From assembly GCA_963817755.1 (NCBI GenBank), contig CAWFPB010000003.1:558001-622000 (forward strand): a stretch of DNA of 64,000 bases. Reading direction: 5' to 3'. Positions 40,744 to 47,983 of the stretch are shown one piece after another. This stretch comes from Oleiagrimonas sp963817755 (lineage in GTDB: Bacteria > Pseudomonadota > Gammaproteobacteria > Xanthomonadales > Rhodanobacteraceae). Each line of letters opens with the position of its first letter. The first letter of the stretch is position 1. The notes beneath the pieces are model-generated. The model was given only the letters and a program-made list of their open reading frames with translations. It was not told the DNA's origin and made no database searches. A program made the position numbers and the translations under genes.

Positions 40744-41114
40744 GAGTGATTCTCCTTGTCGTTGTCCGCAGCGTTCATGAGCTGCTCCAGATTGAGCCCC
40801 AGGCGCTGGATGCGGGCTTTCAGGGCCGGCCATTCCTCGCGCAGGAAGCGTTCGCGCTCGGAATCCAGCAGATTCCCGCGGGCGCCCTCGGTGACGAACA
40901 TGCCCAGGCCGCGGCGTTTCTCCACCAGGTGCTCGTCGACCAGTTCCTGGTAGGCCTTGGAAACCGTCAACGGGTTGATCTGGTAGTCGGCCGCGACCTG
41001 CCTGACCGAGGGCAGGGCATCGCCCTCGGCCAGCGCGCCGTCCAGGATCATCGCCACCACGCGTGCGCGCAGCTGGCGATAGATCGGGACGTTGTCGTTC
41101 CAGGTGATGGTCAT
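40740..41114 (-). CDS. GntR family regulator, YtrA subfamily
   Basis: A 124-aa repressor-type protein. The N-terminal winged helix (about 8-75: VPIYRQLRARVVAMILDGAL, GDALPSVRQVAADYQINPLT, SKAYQELVDEHLVEKRRGLG) is followed by a short C-terminal two-helix dimerisation part of about 45 aa; that short tail defines the YtrA subfamily. These repressors usually control the ABC operon in which they lie. A palindrome at 41470-41495 over the operon promoter is the likely operator. Confidence 0.9.
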   Translation of the reverse strand: MTITWNDNVPIYRQLRARVVAMILDGALAEGDALPSVRQVAADYQINPLTVSKAYQELVDEHLVEKRRGLGMFVTEGARGNLLDSERERFLREEWPALKARIQRLGLNLEQLMNAADNDKENHS

Positions 41115-41118
41115 GCCT

Positions 41119-41442
41119 TCATTCCTTGATGATGGACTGCAGGTTCGTGGCAAACGAATAGTACGGCATGCTCATCTGTGAACCGCTGTCCAGCGACGGC
41201 AGGGCAAGACCCGACTGGGGCGCGCCCGAACCGATGTCGAGATTGCCGACAGTGACGTTCGGCAAAGGACTGGCCAGGACAGTGACCGGTGCCAGTCGCG
41301 TCACGGGGCGGCCGTCTTCGGCGATCGAGGTCGCCTGGACGGTCGTGCTGAAACGGACCTGCGAGCTGGCTTGGAACATGGCGAACGAAGAAGCGACGAT
41401 GGCCACCGATACAGCGGCTGCAACAATCTTGCGAGTGCTCAT
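41119..41442 (-). CDS. Small exported protein at the head of the YtrA-type ABC operon
   Basis: A 107-aa protein with signal peptide MSTRKIVAAAVSVAIVASSF (cleavage likely after AMFQASSQ or nearby). The mature part of about 80 aa is Ser/Pro/Val-rich, without cysteines, and ends in YYSFATNLQSIIKE. I do not recognise a family. A very strong ribosome site (AAGGAGG, 6 nt spacer) makes it probably the most highly translated gene of the operon. The regulator gene starts 4 nt after its stop. It could be a periplasmic partner, substrate or sensor of the ABC system. Confidence 0.75.
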   Translation of the reverse strand: MSTRKIVAAAVSVAIVASSFAMFQASSQVRFSTTVQATSIAEDGRPVTRLAPVTVLASPLPNVTVGNLDIGSGAPQSGLALPSLDSGSQMSMPYYSFATNLQSIIKE

Positions 41443-41469
41443 GACGACCTCCTTAGTGGTCTGGTTAAG

Positions 41470-41511
41470 TGGTGTTGTAGTGAACTATAACACCAAGCGA
41501 CACGATGTCCA
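41470..41511 (-). promoter_or_regulatory. Promoter and palindromic operator of the YtrA-type operon
   Basis: On the minus strand: -35 TGGACA (41506-41511), 16-bp spacer, -10 TATAGT (41484-41489). Over the -10 lies an inverted repeat TGGTGTTATAGT-TC-ACTACAACACCA (41470-41495): 12-bp arms with one mismatch. YtrA-type GntR repressors bind palindromes of this kind, so binding would block RNA polymerase. It lies 28 nt upstream of the first ATG. Confidence 0.8.
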
Positions 41512-41670
41512 CCCTGACCGATGGCCTATGCCATGGGTGACTGCTCTTTCCGGCTCTTGGCCGGAGGGCGTCGAGTCCCCGGACCGCGGATGAGCATGAA
41601 GCCCGGGTGATGCGAAGGGTCACGGCATCGGAGTATCTTGGGCGTTCGTTTCAACAAGCAGGGGAACTCG

Positions 41671-44600
41671 ATGGCGTTGCATCGATCGTTACGCGTCCTG
41701 GTACTGGCTGCCGCAGCCTGTTGTGCGTGTGGTACTGCATGGTCGTCGCCGCCACCTTCGGGCAGCGCCTCGAAGTCGCTCGAGTGGCGCCTGGTCGGAC
41801 CGTTCCGGGGCGGCTGGGCCACCATGGGGGCGGGGGTACCTTCGCGACCGGACACGTTCTACATCGGCACCGCAGGTGGCGGGGTCTGGAAGACCGTGGA
41901 TGCCGGGCGCACCTGGAAACCCACGTTCAGCCACCAAGGTGCAGCCTCGATCGGTGCCATCGTTGTGGCGCCGTCGAATCCGGACGTGATCTATGCCGGA
42001 ACCGGCCAGGTGGCCGCGCGCTACGACGTGGGATCGGGCAACGGCGTGTACCGATCCGACGACGCCGGAAAGACCTGGCATCACGTGGGACTGGCCGACA
42101 CCCGCCACATCGGCGCCATCCTGGTCGATCCGAAGCATCCGGACACCGTGCTGGTGGGCGCCCTGGGGCACTACTTCAACGGCAACCACGAGCGCGGCGC
42201 GTTCCGTTCCACCGACGGCGGACGCACCTGGAAGCAGACGCTGTTCATCAACCGGGACACCGGCATCGTCGACATGGCCGCCGATCCGGAAAACCCGCAG
42301 GTGGTCTTCGCGGCGGCCTGGCAGGTGCGAAACTATCCATGGCTGTCCTACTTCCAGCCCAATGCGGGGCCGGGCAGCGGCCTGTATCGTTCCACCGACG
42401 GCGGCGTGACCTGGACGCGCGTCCAGGGACATGGCTGGCCCGCCGGCAAACTCGGCCGTATCGGCATCGCCACCGCACGCGGCCATCGGCTGTACGCCAT
42501 CCTCGGCGACACCAGCGACGGCCACAAAAGCGGGCTGTACCGCTCCGACGACGACGGCGCCAGCTGGCACCAGGTCGGGCATGCCGGCTGGATGGCCAGC
42601 GACTACTTCGGCCGCATCACCGCGGATCCGAAAGACCCCGACCGCATCTATGCCATGGGCCGCTCGATCCGCCGTTCCGACGACGGCGGACGGCACTGGA
42701 CCATCATCAAGGGGGCGCCGGGCGGCGACGACTACCACGACCTGTGGATCGACCCGCGCGATCCGCAGCGCATGATCACCGCCAGCGACCAGGGCGCGGT
42801 GATCACCGTCAACGGCGGCAGGACCTGGTCGAGCTGGTACAACCAGCCGACCGGGCAGTTCTACCACCTGGCCGCCGACCACCAGTTCCCGTACTGGATC
42901 TATTCCGGCCAGCAGGATTCGGGCACCGTCGGCATCGCCAGTCGCAGCGACTACGGCTCGATCAGCTATCGCGACTGGAATCCGGTCGGCGGCGACGAGC
43001 GCGACTACGACATCCCGTATCCGGGCGATCCCGGCATCGTGTTCGGTTCGGGCCTGGGCGGGCGCGTGTCGCGCTGGAACCGCAAGACGGGAGTGGTGCA
43101 GAACGTCACCCCGTGGCCGGTCAACAGCTACGGGGCCCGGCCGACCGACTACCGCTACCACTACACCTGGATCACCCCGATCGCGTTTTCGGCCAAGCCG
43201 CCGTATGCGCTGTACATGGGCGCGCAGGTGCTGTTCCGCAGTACCGACCAGGGCCAGCACTGGCAGGTGATCAGCCCGCCGCTGAACGGCCGCAAGCGCG
43301 GTGCGAAGCACTGTGACGGCAATCCCACGCCGCGCCAGGCCTATGACTGCGGTTACGGCGTGATCTATTCCATCGCCCCGTCGCCGCGCAGCAACAAGGT
43401 GATCTGGATCGGCACCGACGACGGCCACATCCAGCGGACCGCAGATGGCGGCAAACATTGGCGCAACGTCACGCCGCCGGGCCTGCCGATCTGGTCCAAG
43501 GTGGCCTCGCTGGATCTTTCGCCGCTGCAGCCCGGGACCGCCTATGCAGCCGTCAACCGCCACCGCCAGGGCGATTTCACCCCGCACGTGTGGCGCACGC
43601 ACGACGACGGCCGGCACTGGACGGAAGTATCCGCCGGGCTGCCGCGCGACCAGTTCGTTACCGTGGTGCGCGCCGACCCGAAGAAGGCCGGCCTGCTGTA
43701 TGCCGGTACCAACCACGGGGTCTACGTGTCCTTCGACGACGGCGACCACTGGCGGCCGCTGCAGCGCAACCTGCCCACGGCCTGGGTGCGCGACCTGCTG
43801 GTGCACGGCAACGACCTGATCGCGGCCACGCAGGGCAGGGCGATCTGGGTGCTGGACGATGTCTCGCCCCTGCGCCAGGCCAGCGCCGCCACCGTGGGCG
43901 CGCCCGCGCACCTGTACACGCCGGCCGAGGCCTGGCGCGTGCGCGCGGACGAGAACCGGGACACGCCGCTGCCGCCGGAGACGCCGGTCGGCAAGAATCC
44001 ACCGGCCGGCGCCATCATCGACTACCACCTGGCGCACGCTGCGCTCGGCCCGGTGACGCTGGAGATCCGCGACGCACGGGGACGCCTGGTGCGCCGCTAT
44101 TCGAGCCAGGACAAGTCCGAGCACCTGGATGCGACGCGCTATTTCCCCAAGGGCTGGTTGCGACCGGGCGCACCGTTGTCGGCCAAGGCCGGTCCGCACC
44201 GCTTCGTCTGGGACCTGCGCTACTCGCGTCCGCAAGCGATCAAGTACGGCTACTCCATCGCCGCGACCTGGGATTCGGACACGCCGGTGAAGCCGGAAGG
44301 CCCGCTGGTCCTGCCGGGCCGCTATGAAGTGGTGCTCCACGCCGACGGCCGGGAGTACCGCGCACCGCTCACGGTCAAGCTGGATCCGCGCGAGCACGTC
44401 AGCCGGGCCGCGCTGGCCTCGGCGCTGGCCTTCTCGCAGCAGCTGGGTCGCAGTCTCCAGCGCATCCGTGGCACCTACCGCCAGGTGCACGCCGTGCGCG
44501 AGCAGCTCGACACCCTGCGCGGCAAACTGGCCGGGGGCGATGCGCATGCCGGCTTGCTGTCGGCCGTGGACAAGCTCGAGTCCGAAACCGCACCCCTGGT

Positions 44601-44895
44601 CTCCGGCAGCAACGGCGAGCACACGCGCAACCTGCGCGGCATGAGCGACGTGCTGGCGGGCATGGCGACCGACGTGGCCGGGGCCGATCGCGCGCCGACC
44701 AAGGGCCAGCGCAGCGCACTGGCGGTCTATCGCCACAACTTCCAGGCCGCCCGCCACGATTGGGAGAAGCTGCGCGATCACGCGTTGGCCGATCTCGACC
44801 GCAGCCTGCGTCGCGCGGGCATGCAGACGATCCGGGTGCCCGAGGCGGACGCCACCGGCATGGATCCGGACATGGACGACGAGGCTCACCCATGA
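41671..44895 (+). CDS. Exported BNR/VPS10-like beta-propeller protein
   Basis: A 1074-aa protein with an N-terminal signal peptide (MALHRSLRVLVLAAAACCAC, cleavage near residue 25). At least eight BNR/Asp-box-like repeats (G(L/V)YRSxDxGxTW patterns near residues 60, 115, 165, 215, 270, 320, 510 and 610) form sortilin/VPS10-like propellers over about 25-700. The last 350 aa hold a beta domain (about 745-900) and a helical end (about 905-1050). No catalytic sialidase residues can be named, so function is unknown; relatives are annotated as glycosyl hydrolases. ATG 41671 follows AGGGGAA. Confidence 0.8.
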   Translation: MALHRSLRVLVLAAAACCACGTAWSSPPPSGSASKSLEWRLVGPFRGGWATMGAGVPSRPDTFYIGTAGGGVWKTVDAGRTWKPTFSHQGAASIGAIVVAPSNPDVIYAGTGQVAARYDVGSGNGVYRSDDAGKTWHHVGLADTRHIGAILVDPKHPDTVLVGALGHYFNGNHERGAFRSTDGGRTWKQTLFINRDTGIVDMAADPENPQVVFAAAWQVRNYPWLSYFQPNAGPGSGLYRSTDGGVTWTRVQGHGWPAGKLGRIGIATARGHRLYAILGDTSDGHKSGLYRSDDDGASWHQVGHAGWMASDYFGRITADPKDPDRIYAMGRSIRRSDDGGRHWTIIKGAPGGDDYHDLWIDPRDPQRMITASDQGAVITVNGGRTWSSWYNQPTGQFYHLAADHQFPYWIYSGQQDSGTVGIASRSDYGSISYRDWNPVGGDERDYDIPYPGDPGIVFGSGLGGRVSRWNRKTGVVQNVTPWPVNSYGARPTDYRYHYTWITPIAFSAKPPYALYMGAQVLFRSTDQGQHWQVISPPLNGRKRGAKHCDGNPTPRQAYDCGYGVIYSIAPSPRSNKVIWIGTDDGHIQRTADGGKHWRNVTPPGLPIWSKVASLDLSPLQPGTAYAAVNRHRQGDFTPHVWRTHDDGRHWTEVSAGLPRDQFVTVVRADPKKAGLLYAGTNHGVYVSFDDGDHWRPLQRNLPTAWVRDLLVHGNDLIAATQGRAIWVLDDVSPLRQASAATVGAPAHLYTPAEAWRVRADENRDTPLPPETPVGKNPPAGAIIDYHLAHAALGPVTLEIRDARGRLVRRYSSQDKSEHLDATRYFPKGWLRPGAPLSAKAGPHRFVWDLRYSRPQAIKYGYSIAATWDSDTPVKPEGPLVLPGRYEVVLHADGREYRAPLTVKLDPREHVSRAALASALAFSQQLGRSLQRIRGTYRQVHAVREQLDTLRGKLAGGDAHAGLLSAVDKLESETAPLVSGSNGEHTRNLRGMSDVLAGMATDVAGADRAPTKGQRSALAVYRHNFQAARHDWEKLRDHALADLDRSLRRAGMQTIRVPEADATGMDPDMDDEAHP

Positions 44896-44913
44896 GCGCA
44901 TGACAGCAAGCAT

Positions 44914-44951
44914 GAAAAAGGCCGGCAACCCTCTGGGTTGCCGGCCTTTTC
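44914..44951. terminator. Bidirectional terminator between the BNR gene and ssrA
   Basis: AAAAGGCCGGCAACC and GGGTTGCCGGCCTTTT form a 15-bp stem with loop CTCT. It ends both the BNR-protein gene and the convergent tmRNA transcript. Confidence 0.93.
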
Positions 44952-44973
44952 ATGGCATCCGAAGATGCCGTAT

Positions 44974-45330
<357 letters not shown>

Positions 45331-45354
45331 GGGGAAAAGCTTGTTGGCAAGCGA

Positions 45355-45382
45355 AGTATATAGGCGATGGCCGGGCTTTCAA
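45355..45382 (-). promoter_or_regulatory. Promoter of ssrA
   Basis: On the minus strand TTGAAA (45377-45382), 16-bp spacer, TATACT (45355-45360). The start would lie about 17-20 nt before the mature 5' end of tmRNA, consistent with RNase P trimming. Confidence 0.8.
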
Positions 45383-45423
45383 GCTGCGCGGCCGTCGCGT
45401 GCACCCGCCGTTCAGTTGCAGGT

Positions 45424-45912
45424 TCAGGTATTGCGGGCATTCATGATGCGTTGCTTCTCGCGGTTCCAGTCGCGCTCCTTCTCGGCCTCGCGCTTGTCGT
45501 GCTGCTTCTTGCCGCGGGCCAGGCCCAGCTCCAGCTTGACCCGGTTCTTCTTCCAGTACAGCGCGGTGGGCACCAGGGTGTAGCCCTTGCGCTCGACGGC
45601 GCCGATCAGCTCGTCGATCTCGCGACGGTTGAGCAGCAGCTTGCGGGTACGCCGATCATCGGCGAGCACGTGGGTCGACGCCGAGATCAACGGCGGGATC
45701 GAGGTGCCGAACAGGAAGATCTCGCGATCCTTGATGATCGCGTAGCTGTCGCCGAAGTTGATGCGGCCCCCGCGCAGCGCCTTGACCTCCCAACCCTGGA
45801 GGGCGATGCCGCACTCGTACCGCTTGTCGATGTGGTACTCGTGCCTGGCGCGCTTGTTCAACGCGATGGTGCTGCCGCCCTGAGCGGATTTGTTGTCCTT
45901 GTTCTTGGCCAT
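45424..45912 (-). CDS. smpB: SsrA-binding protein SmpB
   Basis: A 162-aa partner of tmRNA. The OB-fold core has ALNKRARHEYHIDKRYECGI, LQGWEVKALRGGRINFGDSY and LYWKKNRVKLELGLARGKKQ, with a basic C-terminal tail (DKREAEKERDWNREKQRIMN) that enters the ribosome's mRNA channel. It lies directly upstream of ssrA on the same strand, which supports the assignment. Divergent from ratA by 64 nt. Confidence 0.97.
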   Translation of the reverse strand: MAKNKDNKSAQGGSTIALNKRARHEYHIDKRYECGIALQGWEVKALRGGRINFGDSYAIIKDREIFLFGTSIPPLISASTHVLADDRRTRKLLLNRREIDELIGAVERKGYTLVPTALYWKKNRVKLELGLARGKKQHDKREAEKERDWNREKQRIMNARNT

Positions 45913-45976
45913 GTTCGCTAGACTGTACAGATGATCCGTCCGCCGCGTCTTGCGGCCGAACCGAAACGAGGCAATC

Positions 45977-46408
45977 GTGGTCCAGATCCGCCGCAGCGCC
46001 CTGGTGCGCTATTCGCCCGAACAGATGTACGAGCTGGTCAATGACGTTCAAGCATACCCAAAGCGCTTCCCCTGGTGTGTCGGCGCGTCGGTCCTCCGGC
46101 ACGACGACCACGTGATCGAGGCCCGGCTGGACCTGCGCTTCGCCGGCATGCGCCAGAGTTTCACCACGCGCAACACCGGCCATCGTCCCGAGCGCCTGGA
46201 CATGCATCTGGTCAGCGGACCGTTCCGCAGCCTGGAGGGTACCTGGACCTTCACGCCGGTCGGCGAGCACGGCTGCAAGGTGGCCCTGGAACTGCAGTTC
46301 GAGATGGCCAGTCGACTCGGCGGCACGGCCCTTCGCCTGGGCTTCCAGGGTCTGGCCAATCGCATGGTCAACGATTTCTGCGCCGAGGCCAGGCAGGCCT
46401 ATGGCTGA
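45977..46408 (+). CDS. ratA: RatA/PasT START-like (ubiquinone-binding-type) protein
   Basis: A 143-aa START/SRPBCC-fold protein (COG2867): RRSALVRYSPEQMYELVNDV, KRFPWCVGASVLRHDD and GPFRSLEGTWTFTPVGEHGC. In E. coli RatA is reported to block 70S formation, while relatives are linked to coenzyme Q. I chose GTG 45977, preceded by CGAGG at a 5-6 nt spacing; it yields the usual VQIRRSALV start. It overlaps ratB by 8 nt. Confidence 0.88.
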   Translation: MVQIRRSALVRYSPEQMYELVNDVQAYPKRFPWCVGASVLRHDDHVIEARLDLRFAGMRQSFTTRNTGHRPERLDMHLVSGPFRSLEGTWTFTPVGEHGCKVALELQFEMASRLGGTALRLGFQGLANRMVNDFCAEARQAYG

Positions 46409-46691
46409 GAAGATGCGGATCGAGATTGCCTATGCCGGGCCGCAGGGAATCTATCTCCGCGAGGTTCTGCTGCCGCCGGGATCGACGGTGGCGATGGCCT
46501 TGCTAGCCAGCGACCTGGAACGTGCAGTGCCGAATCTCGACCTGGATTCGTCCCCGGTGGGCATCCATGGACGCAAGGTCCGGCGGGATCATGTGCTGCG
46601 CGATGGCGATCGGGTCGAGGTGTACCGTGCGCTTCGCATCGACCCGATGCAGGCGCGTCGGCTGCGCGCCGCGCGCCGCGCCGCGAACTGA
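46401..46691 (+). CDS. ratB: RnfH/RatB family ubiquitin-like protein
   Basis: A 96-aa beta-grasp protein (RnfH family): RIEIAYAGPQGIYLREVLLP at the N-terminus, VGIHGRKVRRDHVLRDGDRV and EVYRALRIDPMQARRLRAAR at the end. Usually paired with ratA; its role as antitoxin is disputed. Overlaps the ratA end by 8 nt, so it is co-translated. Convergent with bamE, 7 nt away. Confidence 0.88.
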   Translation: MAEKMRIEIAYAGPQGIYLREVLLPPGSTVAMALLASDLERAVPNLDLDSSPVGIHGRKVRRDHVLRDGDRVEVYRALRIDPMQARRLRAARRAAN

Positions 46692-46698
46692 CTGACCC

Positions 46699-47139
46699 TC
46701 AGCTTCCGTCGCCGTCCCCGGTGTCGCCGTCGTGGTTCTTGTCGCCACGCGGCCCCTTGCCTGGCGATTCGATATGGTACTTCTTGGACTGCTCCAGCAG
46801 CTGCTGCTCCTTGTTCGCGTTCTGGCCGTAGAACTGGCCTTCGGTACGCGCCAGGGCGCCGTATTCGAAGAACAGGCTCAGCTTGTGTTCTTCCAACTTC
46901 TTGCCACGGACCTTGGTCAGCATCACGTAATCCCAGCGGTCATGGTCGAAAGGCGAATGCACTGCCGGGGTGCCCAGCAGTGCAATCACCTGACTCTTGG
47001 TCATGCCCGTCTTGAGCTGGCTCATGTCCTTCCTGTCGATCAGGTTGCCCTGCTGGGTCACCGGTTTGTACACCAGCCCGCAACTCGCGAGCGTACAGGC
47101 GAGAACAGCGAGGAGCAGGGCGCGAAGGTGCTTTGGCAT
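46699..47139 (-). CDS. bamE: Outer membrane assembly lipoprotein BamE
   Basis: A 146-aa BAM complex subunit. Signal MPKHLRALLLAVLACTLAS with lipobox LASC (Cys20). The SmpA/OmlA domain reads QGNLIDRKDMSQLKTGMTKS and ALLGTPAVHSPFDHDRWDYV. A charged, disordered C-terminal tail (about 115-146, Gly/Asp/Lys) is longer than in E. coli. It is divergent from fur, the conserved bamE-fur arrangement of this order and of Pseudomonas. Confidence 0.94.
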   Translation of the reverse strand: MPKHLRALLLAVLACTLASCGLVYKPVTQQGNLIDRKDMSQLKTGMTKSQVIALLGTPAVHSPFDHDRWDYVMLTKVRGKKLEEHKLSLFFEYGALARTEGQFYGQNANKEQQLLEQSKKYHIESPGKGPRGDKNHDGDTGDGDGS

Positions 47140-47172
47140 GAGGCAGAAATCCGGGTTGGTGCAAAAGGTCGA

Positions 47173-47181
47173 TGATACACT
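47173..47181 (+). promoter_or_regulatory. Extended -10 promoter of fur
   Basis: TGATACACT (TGn plus TACACT at 47176-47181), 46 nt upstream of the fur ATG. TTGGTG at 47156-47161 is only 14 bp away, so the -35 contribution is weak. No clear 19-bp Fur box overlaps it. Confidence 0.5.
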
Positions 47182-47226
47182 ACGGGCAAGCAGTCACGGC
47201 GCGCAAATGCGCATGGGAAATCCCTC

Positions 47227-47637
47227 ATGGATCAGGAATCGCACGAACTCCGCAAGGCCGGTCTGAAGGTCACCCATCCGCGCATGCGCATCCTGCATCT
47301 GTTCGAGGAATCGCCGCAACGGCATCTGACTGCCGAGGACATCTACCGACGCCTCCTGGAAAGTCAGGAGGACATCGGCCTGGCCACGGTCTACCGCGTA
47401 CTCACGCAATTCGAGGCCGCCGGCATCCTGATCAAGCACAACTTCGAGGGCGGCCAGGCCGTCTTCGAACTCGATCGGGGCCAGCACCACGACCACATGA
47501 TTGACGTAGACACCGGAAAGGTCATCGAGTTCGTCAGCGACGAAATCGAAAAGCTCCAGCACGAGATCGCCGAGCGTCACGGTTACGTGATCGAGGACCA
47601 CAGCCTTGTGCTGTACGTGCGTGCGCGCAGCAAATGA
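47227..47637 (+). CDS. fur: Ferric uptake regulator Fur
   Basis: A 136-aa iron-responsive repressor. Winged helix (1-83, LKVTHPRMRILHLFEESPQR, DIGLATVYRVLTQFEAAGIL) and dimerisation domain with metal ligands H87, H88 and H90 (GQHHDHMID) and HSLVLYV. Where E. coli has the structural-zinc Cys93 and Cys96, this protein has Asp93 and Thr96 (MIDVDTG); the whole protein is cysteine-free. The C-terminus is short. Divergent from bamE. Confidence 0.96.
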   Translation: MDQESHELRKAGLKVTHPRMRILHLFEESPQRHLTAEDIYRRLLESQEDIGLATVYRVLTQFEAAGILIKHNFEGGQAVFELDRGQHHDHMIDVDTGKVIEFVSDEIEKLQHEIAERHGYVIEDHSLVLYVRARSK

Positions 47638-47638
47638 C

Positions 47639-47666
47639 TGCGACCCGGACGAATGATCCGGTCGCA
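47639..47666 (+). terminator. Imperfect hairpin after fur
   Basis: TGCGAC-C-CGGA and TCCG-GTCGCA form a 10-bp stem with one bulge directly at the fur stop codon. No T-run follows, so termination is uncertain. Confidence 0.4.
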
Positions 47667-47689
47667 ATGAATCCGGCATCCTGCAGGCA

Positions 47690-47896
47690 ATAAAACAGCC
47701 GCGGAAGAACTCCATGTTCTTCGCGCGGCTTCAGCCGGTTGCGACCCGGCAGCGCGTCATGCGCTTCCGGAGGTTCCTTCTCCGGCGAATCCGATTCCCT
47801 TCGGATGCTTGAACCAACCGTCCCCACGATTGGCTCGGATCGCCGCGATGCGGCGACTCCCCCACAACACCCATGCAGCTTACCCACGTTAAGCTT
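47690..47896 (-). ncRNA. Candidate small regulatory RNA with GGA-loop hairpins (CsrB/RsmZ-like)
   Basis: No reading frame here has coding character. On the minus strand about eight stem-loops follow in close order. Four carry GGA in the loop: TGGGGA (47814-47833), AGGGAA (47789-47806), AAGGAAC (47767-47785) and ATGGA (47698-47729). The others lie at 47877-47895, 47841-47855, 47751-47765 and 47734-47750. The last stem is followed by TGTTTTATT, an intrinsic terminator, which fixes the strand; an AT-rich promoter-like region lies at the other end. CsrA/RsmA binds GGA in hairpin loops, and CsrB, RsmY and RsmZ present many such loops. The 5' end is a guess. Confidence 0.65.
47691..47729 (-). terminator. 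Intrinsic terminator of the candidate sRNA
   Basis: Minus-strand stem GCCGCG-C-GAAGAAC with GTTCTTC-CGCGGC, loop ATGGA, then TGTTTTA. It would also catch readthrough from the histidine kinase gene. Confidence 0.75.
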
Positions 47897-47983
47897 CGGT
47901 GAATATTGGAAATTTTCCTACCCGAATGGCAGCATGCAATAACGATATAAATCAGTATATTACAAGATATTATTAATGTATGT
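47897..47983 (-). promoter_or_regulatory. AT-rich region between the kinase gene and the sRNA
   Basis: An island strikingly AT-rich against GC-rich surroundings, with several TATA-like stretches (e.g. TATACT, TTATAT) and a small palindrome GGAAAATTTCC (47908-47918, central base unpaired). For an RNA starting near 47896, TATTCA is a possible -10 at about 47903-47908, but the -35 is poor, as for an activated promoter. Confidence 0.4.

Noticed and set aside
47155..47226. Fur box in the bamE-fur gap
   Set aside because: No 19-bp GATAATGATNATCATTATC-like site could be found.
47638..47896. Small reading frames on both strands of the fur-kinase gap
   Set aside because: No ribosome sites, no coding pattern; the stem-loop layout and terminator fit an RNA better.
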